Shown: positions 48,690 through 59,930, counted from the first letter of the stretch. The stretch is DNA of 64,000 nucleotides from Spirometra erinaceieuropaei (GCA_902702965.1 CACRXP010000232.1:124101-188100), one strand, 5' to 3'. Program-made: numbers and translations. The notes: a model not told the origin generated them from the sequence alone.

Positions 48690-49030
48690 CTATATCTTCG
48701 ACGGGTAGTGAGAACCAATGGTTACCTGCGCAACTTTGTCAACCAGTGCAAGCGAAAGGCACACCAGAGACCAAATCCAACCGACCCTAAATTTTATCGG
48801 GCTCTTCCGTACGTGAAGAACGTCTCGGAAGCCGTCAGTCGTCTTCTCACACCACTTGGTGTTGGGGTTGCACACAGGCCGGAAGCAACCATTTGGCGCC
48901 AAGTCATGAGGCCGAAAGACCCGCTGCCACGGCAGGAAACGTCTGAAGTCGTTTACCGGATCTGTTGTAGTTGCGGATAAAGCAACTACGACGGAGAAAC
49001 TGGGAGATTACTCTGTACGCGAATTGTCAA
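48690..49030 (+). pseudogene. PLE C-terminal fragment with start of GIY-YIG domain
   Basis: The open frame includes FYRALPYVKNVSEAVSRLL, then TPLGVGVAHRPEATIWRQV, MRPKDPLPRQETSEVVYRIC and SCG. A stop interrupts before SNYDGETGRLLCTRI. This is the linker of PLEs leading into the GIY-YIG nuclease: VVYR is the first motif and YDGET stands for the usual YVGET. The coding sequence ends abruptly where the 100-bp repeat resumes at 49030. Confidence 0.78.
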
Positions 49031-49118
49031 GCCTAGGATGACCCAGTAGTCCTACTGAAGGGAGATGCACGTCATCGGCAAGCTGACCGTTGCCCATGGA
49101 CTCGAAATAGGCTGATGG
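49030..49118. repeat. About 100-bp repeat, copy 2
   Basis: CCTAGGATGACCCAGTAGTCC to CTCGAAATAGGCTGATGG. Compared with copy 1 it lacks about 15 bp in the middle. Confidence 0.6.
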
Positions 49119-49334
49119 AACACATTCCAAACACAATGACAGATGGCCACAACAGCTCTTAGTAAGATGTTACCGGACCTGAGATAAACGAACCCCGACC
49201 ACTTGTAGTTCGGGACCGGCGGCAATCGAGTTAATTACAGGTGGGACTGGGAATGCACAGGCAACGAGGTCGAGTAATTGTATGCAAGAGAGAAATTATT
49301 GGGGATAAGCGGTTGTTCTTTAAGTGGTTAATAA

Positions 49335-49437
49335 ATGGTTCCCTAACTCCTAACTCTGACCCCTAATCCTGATCCCTAACTCTAGTCCCCTAACCCTAGC
49401 CCGTAACCCTAATCTCTTGACCTTAAGCCTAACGGAA
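49335..49437. repeat. Degenerate CCCTAA-type (telomere-like) tract
   Basis: There is a run of about 13 six- to eight-base units such as CCCTAACT, CCCTAAT, CCCCTAACCCTAG and CGTAACCCTAAT. TTAGGG is the flatworm and general animal telomere repeat, but units here are irregular, so a minisatellite is equally possible. Confidence 0.6.
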
Positions 49438-49728
49438 TTGTGTCCCCCAGTGCCTCTGCAAGAAACCGTCCTGCTTTAGTTCTTATAAATGGTGTCTTTG
49501 TCATGTAGGCTCGTAGGATATGAGAGTAGACACCCAACGCCTTACAGGTGGCATCGTGCCAACTTCCGGGCATCTGTGGTTAGAGTCGGGGTTAGAATTA
49601 GGACAGGCAGTAGGTGCCCTCTAAAATCGAACGCAAGGCGACCTGTAAGAATGGAGGCGCCACGAATACTTCAGTTCGCAATCACATGCCTCGATGTCCT
49701 TACCGTCTTCCGTCTTCAGAACAACTAA

Positions 49729-50494
49729 GCAACACTTTCTGTCTGGTCTGGACAATACACGAACTTCGCTAGTTTCGTACCTCTCAAACAAAAACGGAAT
49801 CTAGTTAGGTGTTTGGCACAAAGGGCTAGAAAAAATTGTTCGACAGATAGTATCGAGGAGGAACTTAGAAAAATCCAGGACTTGCTTCGCGAAAATGGGT
49901 ATCCTGACAGGTTCATTGCAAAGAACCTTGCCGAACTACCTGTAAAACCCGCCACACTAACCGTCGAGAAGAAAACGTTGTTCCTCAAAGTCCCCTTCCA
50001 AGGAGACGCTGCAGGTGAACTCCTAAGAAGACGCCTTGAACAAGCTGTCTCGGGAACCTTCCCAGCAGCAAGGGTTCGCATATCATTCTCCACTAACCCT
50101 ATTCTACGCGGAGAAGGCAAGGATAGGCTGCCACCTCAGACCGCCTCAATGTGCATCTACTCATTCACTTGCTCCTGTGGAGCAGGTTATATTGGTCGTA
50201 CGAGTCGGCGCCTTTCCAAAAGAATCGAGAGCACCTTCCCGCATGGCTGGCAAAGGGTGAAACTAGGAGAATAGACAGCGCCATCCTTGCGCATGCAGTG
50301 GACTCAGGGCATCGTGTGGACCCCACCGAAGCATTTCGTGTGATTTACACGGTCCCCTCGAGCTACCCTAAGCTACTGGGCCAGCGCCTGCTAGCAACAG
50401 CAGAAGCGGCCGCCATAAGGTTACGAAAACCGACCCTATGCGCCCAAAAGAACCTTGTTCAGGCTCCGCGCTTACCGTGGTCAAAGGTTGACTA
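49729..50494 (+). pseudogene. PLE C-terminal region with GIY-YIG endonuclease, one frameshift
   Basis: VWSGQYTNFASFVPLKQKRN (49740 on) runs without a stop through a helical linker (IEEELRKIQDLLRENGYPDR), a basic strand region (LRRRLEQAVSGTFPAARVRI) and the nuclease motif CIYSFTCSCGAGYIGRTSRR. Near 50265 the frame shifts by one, then continues as RIDSAILAHAVDSGHRV to LPWSKVD and stops at 50495. The GIY-type and YIG motifs and the CxCxxG knuckle are present. It belongs to a different lineage from the HRPEATI-type fragments. The RT core is absent. A PLE tail with a hammerhead-like motif follows at 50718. Confidence 0.8.
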
Positions 50495-50717
50495 ACCACA
50501 TACAACTTTCGGCGCCCTTCCGCTCTTGCCGAGCCTGTAATTTAAAACCTAACTTTTATCGATTTTGTTTCACTCACTGTACCCCGCCCTATGTAATTGT
50601 ATTGGCCTGATGAGAATTTACCGAAAGGAACGTTCACTCGCCACTCTCTCTTCGGAAATTGCTTATTGGCCATTACGCAAATATCTGGAGTGCGGAAAGG
50701 CAAATTTTCGACTGTCG

Positions 50718-50751
50718 CTGATGATGAAATCGAGACGGAATCCGAAATGTC
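50718..50751 (+). ncRNA. Hammerhead ribozyme-like motif (PLE tail)
   Basis: CTGATGA, T, weak stem II GAAATC/GAATCC around GAGACG, then GAAATGTC. Stem I is upstream TGTCG against downstream CGGCC, with 1.1-2.1 a C-G pair where other copies have A-T (covariation). It lies 224 bp after the PLE stop codon. Confidence 0.58.
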
Positions 50752-51319
50752 CGGCCAATAAAATTCCTGTTTCAGCGCCCGGATCCTCCTCCTCTGATAA
50801 TGCAGTTGTTTCATGTGTGTCCATGATAATAGTGATTTTGAACACAGATCTCATAACAGTCATCTAGTACAGTGCACAGACCACGTCATCAGAGCGCAGT
50901 CGTTATTTAAAACACCAGGGAACTTATTTCTAAGAAATATTCTCCTACACAAGGCCAGTCTGGCTGCAACTAATCCCATCAACGCCCAGACAGTCTGTTA
51001 GCATGCTGAACGTCCAGCTATTGTCCAAACTCATAGACTGTCTTAGCACCATCATGATCTCCGAAGAAGGGTTCCCGTATGAGCCCAAAAACGCCGGCTA
51101 TCGTTCACTTAATTGCATGTACTTCTAATTTGCAACAGAAAAACATAGGAATTGCTTCATGAGACGGATGTACGGAGGAGCCATTTCAACACCGCGATTT
51201 ATCCTTTATCAACATCTAATGACTCCCTCCCCTCTCTGGTGGCGACGACTTTGTGCAAAACCGCTGGAGATACTTTATCAAATTGCGCTTACAAAACTGT
51301 CAGCTGCGATCGTTCATCT
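50752..51319. other. No gene seen
   Basis: Between a PLE tail and the promoter of gene copy 2. Some of it may be 5' sequence of the duplicated module, but I could not align it to copy 1. Confidence 0.4.
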
Positions 51320-51464
51320 TATGGGTCATCTTGCAGATCGGCGAATGAGAAAGACTGTGACAGACTCCATGAAGTACAGAACGCGTCATTGGCTGACGTC
51401 GCCGATAAATTCAACGAAACATGTCAGAAGTGGAGAGTGTGAGGACTACGAGACGGCCAAGGAA
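51320..51464 (+). promoter_or_regulatory. Core promoter candidate of copy 2
   Basis: ATTGG at 51388-51392 is followed by ATAAAT at 51405-51410; the ATG is at 51465. Spacing between the boxes equals that of copy 1. The block from GTCATCTTGCAGATCGGCGA (starting near 51325) aligns with 43752 onwards in copy 1. Confidence 0.48.
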
Positions 51465-53296
51465 ATGCATTCTTCAGTGCTGGTCCTGCTGGTCTGTGCG
51501 ACAGCAGTTTCATGCTGCTTTTCAAAATTTCGGACAACCACTGGTAGGCATAAACTGTCATCCTGTCTTTTTCTGTTTCTCCTTACAGTTGAAGCTGCCA
51601 TTTTTGTACACGCTGACCCATGACCCTTCCTTTCAGACTCCCGCCCAGCGATGAGGAAATGTCCAACGACTGATGGCCATATCATAATTGCAGATGTTGC
51701 CCAGAGTCTTATCAGCCGGATTAAACGCTTGTACCATGTAAAACTGCAGGACGAAGGCATGTACATGAAATCATCAGTGAATATTTCCATGGGAAAGAAA
51801 AGACCTCACTGCAACGTCCTTGAACATTCACTGACCCACAGGGAACTCGCCTGTTACGTCCAAGCAGAAAACGTCTACTTCCACGTGGAAAGAACGCAAG
51901 TTATATTTGCAGATTAATTCATGCAGCGTTTCGTTTGTTGGGTATTTGCTCATATTTATCTGTGGCTGAGGATACAGCCTGCAAGAGATGCAGCTGTCGT
52001 CTTCTCGAGACCGTGCACCACAGCAATTTCAGTCATGCAGAATGCCGGCTTTTGAATGAGGTGCTGCTTGAAATGAAACAGTTTACTGGCCTCATAGGTG
52101 TGCTCCGCGGCTTACGTAGCCAAATTACAAATATATAGCAGACTCTGTATTGGATAGATAGAGATTTACGCATTATTTGTAAATTATCATGCTAAAGTTT
52201 TTAAGCAATAAAAGGATAACAGTTGGTACGCAAAGCTGATAACGCCGGAAGATCATAGGCGATAATTGCCGAAAACTTCGAAAGCACCGTCCACATAATG
52301 AGGAGTGGTCGTTGGTGGTNNNNNNNNNNNNNNNNNNNNNNNNNNNNNNNNNNNNNNNNNNNNNNNNNNNNNNNNNNNNNNNNNNNNNNNNNNNNNNNNN
52401 NNNNNNNNNNNNNNNNNNNNNNNNNNNNNNNNNNNNNNNNNNNNNNNNNNNNNNNNNNNNNNNNNNNNNNNNNNNNNNNNNNNNNNNNNNNNNNNNNNNN
52501 NNNNNNNNNNNNNNNNNNNNNNNNNNNNNNNNNNNNNNNNNNNNNNNNNNNNNNNNNNNNNNNNNNNNNNNNNNNNNNNNNNNNNNNNNNNNNNNNNNNN
52601 NNNNNNNNNNNNNNNNNNNNNNNNNNNNNNNNNNNNNNNNNNNNNNNNNNNNNNNNNNNNNNNNNNNNNNNNNNNNNNNNNNNNNNNNNNNNNNNNNNNN
52701 NNNNNNNNNNNNNNNNNNNNNNNNNNNNNNNGTGGTGGTGGTGGTGGTGGTGGTGGTAACATGAAGGTTGCAAATAAACGCTCAAAATATCGATAAGCAG
52801 CGGGAACCAGCCTGTCACAATGATTCATAAAAAATTTCAAAAAATTTTCTCATTCATCCACACTATCTGTCGATTGTGAAGAACTATTTGTATATCTGTC
52901 TGTAGTCAAAATTGCAAGTCGTAAACAACGCATTTGCCTTCTTCTTGAGCGACAATTCACGTAATTCTCCTATATTTCAGGGGGCAACTAGAGGTGAATA
53001 TAAGCGATCGAATACGGCAGGAAAGTTCCCAGATTACTCTCCCAGCCGTCACACTTGAAGCAATGATACATGAACCGTACTGGAGGCTATCTAGTTCTTC
53101 ATCGCACATAGTAAATCTTACTAAACTGAGCATTCGGAATATCACGACAGAGACTGAAGCCGTCACGCCACATCTTATTGGTCAAGACCCCACGACGCCA
53201 TGGCAGCTGGATGTTCTGGAGTATATCAACATTATTTACAGGAAGGCGCTTGTCAGCAGAGGACCAGTGCAATGTCGGATAGAGCAGGAAGAGTAA
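51465..53296 (+). CDS. Secreted protein of unknown family, copy 2 (3 exons, 213 aa)
   Basis: Exons are 51465-51543, 51649-51895 and 52981-53296, the same lengths and phases as the paralogue at 43874. Residues 1-18 or so form a signal peptide (SSVLVLLVCATAVSCC). The mature chain keeps four of the five cysteines of copy 1 (KCP, PHCN, ACYV, VQCR); the SFCL cysteine is replaced (YFHV). Sequons are VNIS (twice), VNLT and RNIT; the last matches the sequon of copy 1. The PTTPWQLDVL and ALVSRG..VQCRIEQ segments are nearly unchanged. The stop is TAA. Intron 2 begins GCAAGTT, where copy 1 has GTAAGTT, so it is either a GC-AG intron or poorly spliced; read-through adds only a few residues before TAA at 51915-51917. 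The assembly gap 52320-52731 lies in this intron, so its true length is unknown. No indel or stop was found in the coding parts, which argues for selection on protein sequence. Confidence 0.77.
52320..52731. other. Assembly gap flanked by a GGT microsatellite
   Basis: There are 412 N characters, preceded by GGTGGT and followed by eight or nine GTG units (52732-52757). The gap was probably caused by a trinucleotide repeat and lies in intron 2 of copy 2. Predicted proteins rich in X in this area are artefacts. Confidence 0.97.
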
Positions 53297-53649
53297 TTCC
53301 CCAGTTGACACTACCCGAAGTGGAGCCTCTTATCAAACAAACCCCCGAAGTTTCGACCTGCTGATATCTGTTGACGTGCTTGAGCCACTGTTCGTATAAA
53401 TGCTTCTTCTGAATTTCAATGCTCATTCAAGAGTGCTTGTTCGACTTTGTACTTCAAGTCATGCATTGCACAATCGTCTGTTATGGATACGGCAAGCAGC
53501 AAATATATGGTCTCCCAAATTGTTCTTTCATGTCTACATGCAAGGGGTACTTGCACAGATGAGCTGCTCATTTGGCCATTTCCTGGAATTTCCACAGACA
53601 GCAGACTCACCTCGGAACGATACTCGCCAAATCAATTGATCAATTTATA

Positions 53650-54260
53650 GTGGAGAGTTCATTTTCACATTATATCAATTACGGCATATCTACCTACTAA
53701 ACCAACTTCGTGCTAGTTGTGTAGGCAGTTCGACGTCACTCGCGGGAATGTGCCGCTTACAAAGACGGCTTAATTGGCCAGGGCGAATGAAAAAACATTG
53801 GACATGACACTCTGAATAGTCTTCCACCACGCATTTATTGCTAGGTCCATCAAAAAGATCACCTAGGAGTGTGTAGCGTTTACACGGACCTATACCACGA
53901 TAAGCATGTACAGTTACCCGGGTGGGGATAGGCATTGGCGACAGTCCATTGGAGAAGCGAGTCACGAGGCGAGGCGTGGCGTGGGGGAGGGCGGGGTGGA
54001 AGCTTAATAGCAATGGTGCCAAGGCTCAAAGGCCATTTATCCCACTTAAACAAAAGTCTTTATGTCGCTACAGTACTGCCCCTGTGGTAAAAAATGACCT
54101 CAAAAGACAAGATACTAATGAAAGTTGAAAAAAACTACTAGGCGGAATGCACAAATTAGGTGTGTTCAGAGAAAAAGGACACGAGGGCCACTGCACGCAG
54201 AAGGTGGAGTTTCGTGGACGGGCAGGAGAATATGCAAGTTTGTGACTTGACGAGGAAGAG
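53650..54260. repeat. Duplicated module, downstream part, copy B
   Basis: It follows gene copy 2. GGCTTAATTGGCCAGG at 53767 matches 45769, and the CCAAGGCTCAAAGG landmark lies at 54019. TGGAGAGTTCATTTTCAC at 53651 recurs at 55917. The block is non-coding. Confidence 0.7.
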
Positions 54261-55144
54261 GCTCGACTAGATCGCTGGATGAGCGACGTCAAACTGTCCT
54301 GTGTATTCGTAAACGTCTGAGGAGGTCAGGAGGGCTAATAACTAGTCTAGACTGGAACTACTCACCCCGATCGAAGGTGATAGTTGAGAAAACACCGCAC
54401 TGGCATTTCCAGTGGTCCACACAGAGACAGGCGCAATATCTGCAGGTCTGCTTGGCAGAGGCGTTGGGATTGGTCATTGGGTAAAACGGTCAGTGACAGT
54501 GAGCAGCTGACAGTTCATTGGCCGACATGGGGCCGCTGGCTCCATGACTTACTAATGCCAGTTAACCAAAAAACGCAGATTCGTGGCTGAAGTCCTCCAA
54601 ACCTGGGTTTGGATTCGGCAGATGCCAATGGCGACTTTGTTGCGCCATCCGATTCGGCGTTTTAGCAGGCCTCCCTAAATGTGATCGTTGAAGACTTGAA
54701 GTTTCCCTAATCCGAGGATAGCAAAGACAGTTAAACGGAGAAATTATACTAAGGCGATATAGTATGCCCCCAGGTAAACAGGCAATAGTGGTCAGGGTGC
54801 GAAGTAGGCAAAGGTCAACCTGAGTGCATGCCCCGGAGCTCGTCCAACAGCAGCCAATCGGGATTGAGAGGAATATCGATTGGGCACAGAATCTCACAAC
54901 CGCAACATGCCCTCGCAGTAGCATAATCTGTTGTCAATCAGCGTCTTCGGTGTGTCGTCATCGCGAGGAACGTAGGCGGTTTTGTCTTCCCAACGTGCGT
55001 CAGATTTCCTGCTTTTCTCCTCATTGTTCAAGACAAGAGCCAAACAGTATTTGTCGCCTAGGAGCTTAACGAAGCTCCACTCAACTGACATTTTTCGCGT
55101 GGTGTCCGTTCATAGAAAGTAAGAATAACTTATAAGTGAAGTTT
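54261..55144. other. No gene seen
   Basis: Mixed sequence with two ATTGG boxes (about 54467-54480 and 54515). No exon-like ORF. Confidence 0.4.
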
Positions 55145-55913
55145 AGGATTTTATAACACGTCTACAGAATCTATTCAATACCTTAATCACAGTTATTTAA
55201 CAAGTAGGATGTTAAGAAGAATGATAAGCGAGCAGTGAAAAAAACGCCTAACATATAAACAAAATGAGTATGACTGGATTAAGATTATAGGAGAAAAAAG
55301 CTGTCGCCCCTGAATGTATAAAAAGCAGGAAGGACCGACCTGTATGTGGCAGTGCATAACGGATTTAATGAAGGGGTAAGTAGGCGGGTCAGGCCGGACT
55401 GACCTGTATGTGATTTTGAGTAAAAGGTTCGATACGGGCATCATCAAGGCAGGATTCATATGCCGGATGAGGCCATTCACGTCAAGGTGGCGAATGGAAA
55501 ACCCGTCTCGAGGCGATAGGGACCCAGATGAAATCGGTTACAGTCAGCATCGGGTTCAGCCGAGGATGGGACAAGGAAGATGCGACCAGACTGCTAATAG
55601 ATGGCGAATACAGAGGGGTCCGCCAAGAACGCCGATGGAGAGCAGTCTGTGAGGGGTACGATGTATGAACTGCCAATTTCGACAGAATTGTAGTCTCCCC
55701 ATCAACTCCAGGAAGGATGCACCAGAGGGCCGCAGAAATTGCACATGAGAAGTTTGTCTTGAAGCCCGGATGTGCAGTGGTAAGAGCCAGTTATGCATTC
55801 TGAGAGTAGCTAACAGGACCAAGACTGTTCAACTTGGGCCATCCGACTCAGGTGCGTCGCGGTGGAGTAGGTCACAGGCAGACACCAAGCACTACGAACT
55901 TCAAGTCACCAAT
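55145..55913. repeat. 0.75-kb duplicated block, copy 1
   Basis: From ACAGAATCTATTCAATA (55164) to ACCAAGCACTACGA (about 55885) the sequence is repeated about 1.29 kb downstream, at 56440-57205. The block includes TGAATGTATAAAAAGCAGG and CCGACCTGTATGTG. Short ORFs at 55410-55652 and 55770-56129 lie here, but no domain is recognisable and frames are not conserved throughout. Origin unknown. Confidence 0.75.
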
Positions 55914-56415
55914 ACTGGAGAGTTCATTTTCACGGTATATCACTTACGGCGTATCTACCTACTAAACCAACTTGGAGCTGGGGTAGGAGCTAAATCGAAA
56001 TGGTGCCAAGGCTCAAAGTCCATTTATCCCACTTATACAAATGTCTTTATGTGGCTACAGTACTGCCCCTCTGGTAAAAAATGGACCTCAAAAGACAAGA
56101 TGGCAATGAAAACTGAAAAAAACTACTAGGCAGAATGCACAAATTAGGTGTAATCAGAGAAAAAGGACACGAGAGTCACTGCACGTAGGAGGTGGAGTTG
56201 CATGGGCGGGTAGGAGAATATGCAAGTTTGTGTAATGTGTAAACGGGGGCCAGGAGGTCACAGGAGGCACTATGGCGGACGTAAAAGACTGGCCTTCTGG
56301 CGTGGGTGACGGGGAGTTGGGTGTGAACCGCCCTCAAACGGTCAATTAGGGCCACATCTACGCGATTGCCCGGGGAAGTTTGGGCTATGCTGCGTTGTAC
56401 ACAACTCGACGCGGC
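55914..56415. repeat. Duplicated module, downstream part, copy C (no gene)
   Basis: It starts with the TGGAGAGTTCATTTTCAC landmark and runs through the CTCAAAG and ACTAGGC landmarks to CAACTCGACGCGG. No copy of the three exons accompanies it within the window, so it is an orphan piece of the module. Confidence 0.7.
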
Positions 56416-56439
56416 TGTGTGTATTCGCAAACGTTATGT

Positions 56440-57205
56440 GATTTCATAACATATATACAGAATCTATTCAATACTTAATTTACAGTTACTGAACAAGTAG
56501 TATGTTACGAAGAATGATAAGCGAGCAGTGAAAAAAAACGACTAACATATATACAAAATGACTATGACTAGATTAAAACTATAGTAAAAAAAAACTGTCT
56601 CCCCTGAATGTATAAAAAGCAGGCAGGACCGACCTGTATGTAGCAGTGCATAACATATTTCATGAAGGGGTAAGTAGGCGGGTCAGGCCGGACTGACCTG
56701 TATGTGATTTTGAGTAAAAGGTTCGATACAGGCATCATCAAGGCAGGATTCATATGCCGGAGAAGGCCATTCATGTCAAGGTGGCGAATGGAAAACCCGT
56801 CTCGAGGCTATAGGGACCCAGGTGCGATCGGTTACAGTCAGCATCGAGTTCAGCCGAGGAGAGGGCAAGGAAGATGCGACCAGACTGCTAATGGATGGCC
56901 AATACAGAGGGGTCCGCCAAGAACGCCGATGTAGAGCACTCTGTGAGGGGCACGATGTATGAACTGCCAAGTTGGACATAATTGTTGCCTCTCCATCAGC
57001 TCCAAGAGGGTCGCCTCAGAGGGCCGCAGAGTGAATCCTTTTTTGAGGACTGGGTATGCAGTGGGAGGACCCAGCTATGAATTCTGGGATTAGCTGACAG
57101 GGCGGAGACTGTTTAACTTGGACCATCAAATTCAGGTTTTTTTCAGATGCGTCGCGGTGGAGTAGGTCATGGGCAGACACCAAGCACTACGACCTCCATG
57201 TCCCG
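56440..57205. repeat. 0.75-kb duplicated block, copy 2
   Basis: This is the second copy of 55145-55913. A short insertion (about 11 bp) containing TTTTTTCAG lies near 57137-57148, where copy 1 reads straight through TCAGGTGCGTCGCGG. Many single-base differences are present. Confidence 0.75.
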
Positions 57206-59384
57206 AATAGACCCCGGAGAAGTTGGACGACAGTAGATAGAACATCGTGCTCCATGCAGAATAACTGGAGAATAGGTTGTAGGGAGTTTGCAGCCGGACG
57301 AGGGCACACGACCAGGTTAATAGTGAGGCAGGTGTCAAGACTCCTTGGTCGAGGGCAGGCCTAGGTCAGCCTTGAAGATGATTGGCCGGTTTGCATGACA
57401 GTGATTGGTCAAAAAACAGTCTGCCACTGGCACGCACAATGCAAGTTCGCGCGAGAGCCGCGGAGCAGTGGAGGTCGGAGTTGGCTCTCCGCACCCCATG
57501 TATGCCAGATGCCATAACCTGCCAGGACAATTAAAAGGCAAGCTGCAACCGCGCACAAGTCGGCAGACGTGAATGACAGAGTCTGCAGTACGAGGAGTCT
57601 GCTGTCGCTTCACTGACTGTGCTGAACTGACTCCCAAGACAGCTTCACCTCTAGAGGCCTTGTCTCCAGTGAGTCATGGCGAAGACGATGGCAGGTCAGT
57701 GGTGCAGAAAATACGCTCTGTGCAAGGCATAAACCAACCTCCTCAACTACCAGATGATCAGAAGTCTTGAAAAGCCCGCAAGACTGAAAATCTCGAGATT
57801 TATTTCAAGAAAAATGCTTATAGGTTAGTGCACTTTATAAGTTGTCCCGTATGCTTTTTAATCAATAATACAGTTGCAAATCCACGAGTGACCGATCATA
57901 AATACAAGGTAGACAATAGGACTTTTGCATGACTTAAACGGAGTAGTGTTTGGTTGGTTTTGCAGTAAGATTCTCCAACACTTTGTCAACAGGCCTTGAC
58001 GACACAAAGGCTCTTTATGTGCATTCGCCGTGCCAGAGCGCTATATCTCCTCAGAAAACATGAAACAGTCCCCGGATCAGGATCATCATTTCTGCAGCGA
58101 TTGCCACATGAATGAAGACCTTAAATCCACATGACAATTTTTGGATCAGATCGTCGTAGTAAGTACAGCTTTGTAAAATACATTAATTTCGAAGGACATC
58201 TAGGTTGATGTCGGAGAGTCCTGTGAGCCCTAGAGGATATGTTGTGCTCAGCCGTTGTTTTGCTTGCTGACAGCCATTATTGTCATGTATGGCGTCCTTG
58301 TTCGGGGTCCCGCTACCTCAAGGTCATTCGCATTCGCAACGGACAGTTCAGGACGCGCTGGCCTGCAGTCAGTCGGTCGACGTCGGCTCGGACACACGTA
58401 CACAGTCGCTGCTGTCCGTTCGCCGCTTTGGGACACCACGCCTCAGCGTAGCCGCCAAACCAACTGAAAAACACTTGAGCTTGTTCCCCACAAACCTACG
58501 AACGCAGTTGCCACCACTCGTCTCACCCTCAACCTCTCACTCGCTCAGGCACGATCTAACAACCTCCGTTTAGTCTGTGGCCATTGTTGCTCGAGACAAC
58601 AGCTCCGGTTGGCGCTCGAGTGGCAGAGCATTTGCGCCAGCCTTACAGCTGATTGGCCAGCCTGGATGGCTGCACTGATTGGCCGAACACTGCGCAGAGC
58701 CTCACACTGCCAGACGAATGGGCTGTCAGTAGCGTGCATGGGACCCCTCCAAAACTGTTATTACACACACGCTCGTGAAACGCTCTGGCAATCGAAGTTT
58801 ACGGCAGGGAAGGGGGGAGGTAGAGGGAGGTCGCTGCGCTGTTTTGGCATTTGTTGCTGTATATGGACGTGAATCTAGCCAATAACAGGCTGAGTTGCCG
58901 TGAGTTCTGCCACGTGCTTCTTCGTTAGTCCTGCCGAAAGACGACATCATGCAGAGGACCAACTCAATCGGCTATCATGTATGTAAGCTTTAGCAAATCA
59001 TCCCGAAGCCCCTTGGATCCGGATTTTTGCCTAAGAACGTTAACGTTCAGTCTTTTGACAAAAAACATCCCAGTTACCACAGAGAAAGGAACCACTAAAC
59101 ACATATTAGCGAGGTTTGGTCCTGCAGCCTCAGCTGAGTTATACCAAATCGTTAGATTTCTAAAAACATTATGGTAGATGCGAATACGCTGACTTTACAA
59201 ATATCACGTATTTGCATCTTCCTTGCCATTTTAATCCAGCGGATGACTGTGCCAGGGAGGGAGGTCATGTTTATACGCCAGCATCGGTTACTTCAGGCAT
59301 CAGTTCGTACACGCTTCCCTGCGCGTGCTTCGAGTCCTGTCTGCACTCTCTTTATTATCCTCATTTATCGAGATGCCAGGCAGG
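57206..59384. other. Unassigned, with clustered ATTGG boxes
   Basis: TGATTGG occurs near 57379, 57402, 58651 and 58677. A 65-codon ORF with ATG (57573-57770, ending PPQLPDDQKS) follows the first pair. No splice sites or domains were recognised. Confidence 0.35.
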
Positions 59385-59640
59385 CTCACTAATGGAATTG
59401 TTTCGAGGGTGTGGTATACCGTCTGTTCCACTGCAGTGGTCATGCACTATGACTTACCACGCGGTTCCCTCCGTGGCCTTCCAGCTATGATTGCGTCCCC
59501 CGTAGCCTCTTTATCCGGCGAGTGGCTGTGTCTGGGGACAGTGTGTACACACCATCTTCACTCCCCCCTCCCCTGCGCATAACTTGAGTTCTGCTTGCGC
59601 TCTCTTTCTCTTCCTAATCCAGCGAGTGGCCGAGTCAGGT
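59385..59640 (+). repeat. Dispersed repeat, plus strand copy
   Basis: CATGCACTATGACTTACCAC, GCGGTTCCCTCCGTGGCCTT and CCAGCGAGTGGC are shared with the minus strand of 12040-12300. The section 59230-59375 is itself a diverged duplicate of its 3' half (CTTCCCTGCGCGTGCTTCGA). Confidence 0.65.
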
Positions 59641-59699
59641 ATTCTAACTAATATTGTTTTAGTAAGCTAACCATACGGTATCAATCGAGTGGAGTTGCA

Positions 59700-59930
59700 G
59701 AATCAAACTTCACCAAAAACTCTTTTTTCTCCTGAATAACCTTTAAATTAATCTGCCGCTGCAAGATCATTTAGGGTTTTTAGTCTTAAAATTGTTCACT
59801 TTCCGTGTAGAGAAGCCAATGCATTCCTTTAGTTCATTGCTAAAATACCATATGGCCTAAGGAACTGTTGGAACGGATGTGGACTACGCTGTATTCTTCA
59901 GATTTCCCAAACAGCAACTTCCTTAGGATA
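59700..59930. mobile_element. Family 2 centre fragment
   Basis: The run CTGAATAACC ... CACTTTCCGTGTAGAGAAG ... GAACGGATGTGGACTACGC parallels the family 2 centre at 42840-43020. No termini are seen. Confidence 0.5.

Noticed and set aside
51935..52138. Cysteine-containing ORF (AEDTACKRCSCRLLETV)
   Set aside because: It lies in intron 2 of gene copy 2 and part of it resembles inverted-repeat element sequence; no splice support.
52201..52840. ORFs of 150-205 codons across the N run
   Set aside because: They consist mostly of X from the assembly gap plus a GGT microsatellite; no coding evidence.
55410..56129. ORFs in the 0.75-kb duplicated block as a gene pair
   Set aside because: Frames differ between the copies and stop at different places; no motif or splice pattern.
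58977..59177. ORF with SLLTKNIPVTTEK, faintly like the PLE motif A region SLFTNIP
   Set aside because: Only a few residues agree and no other PLE block lies nearby in order.
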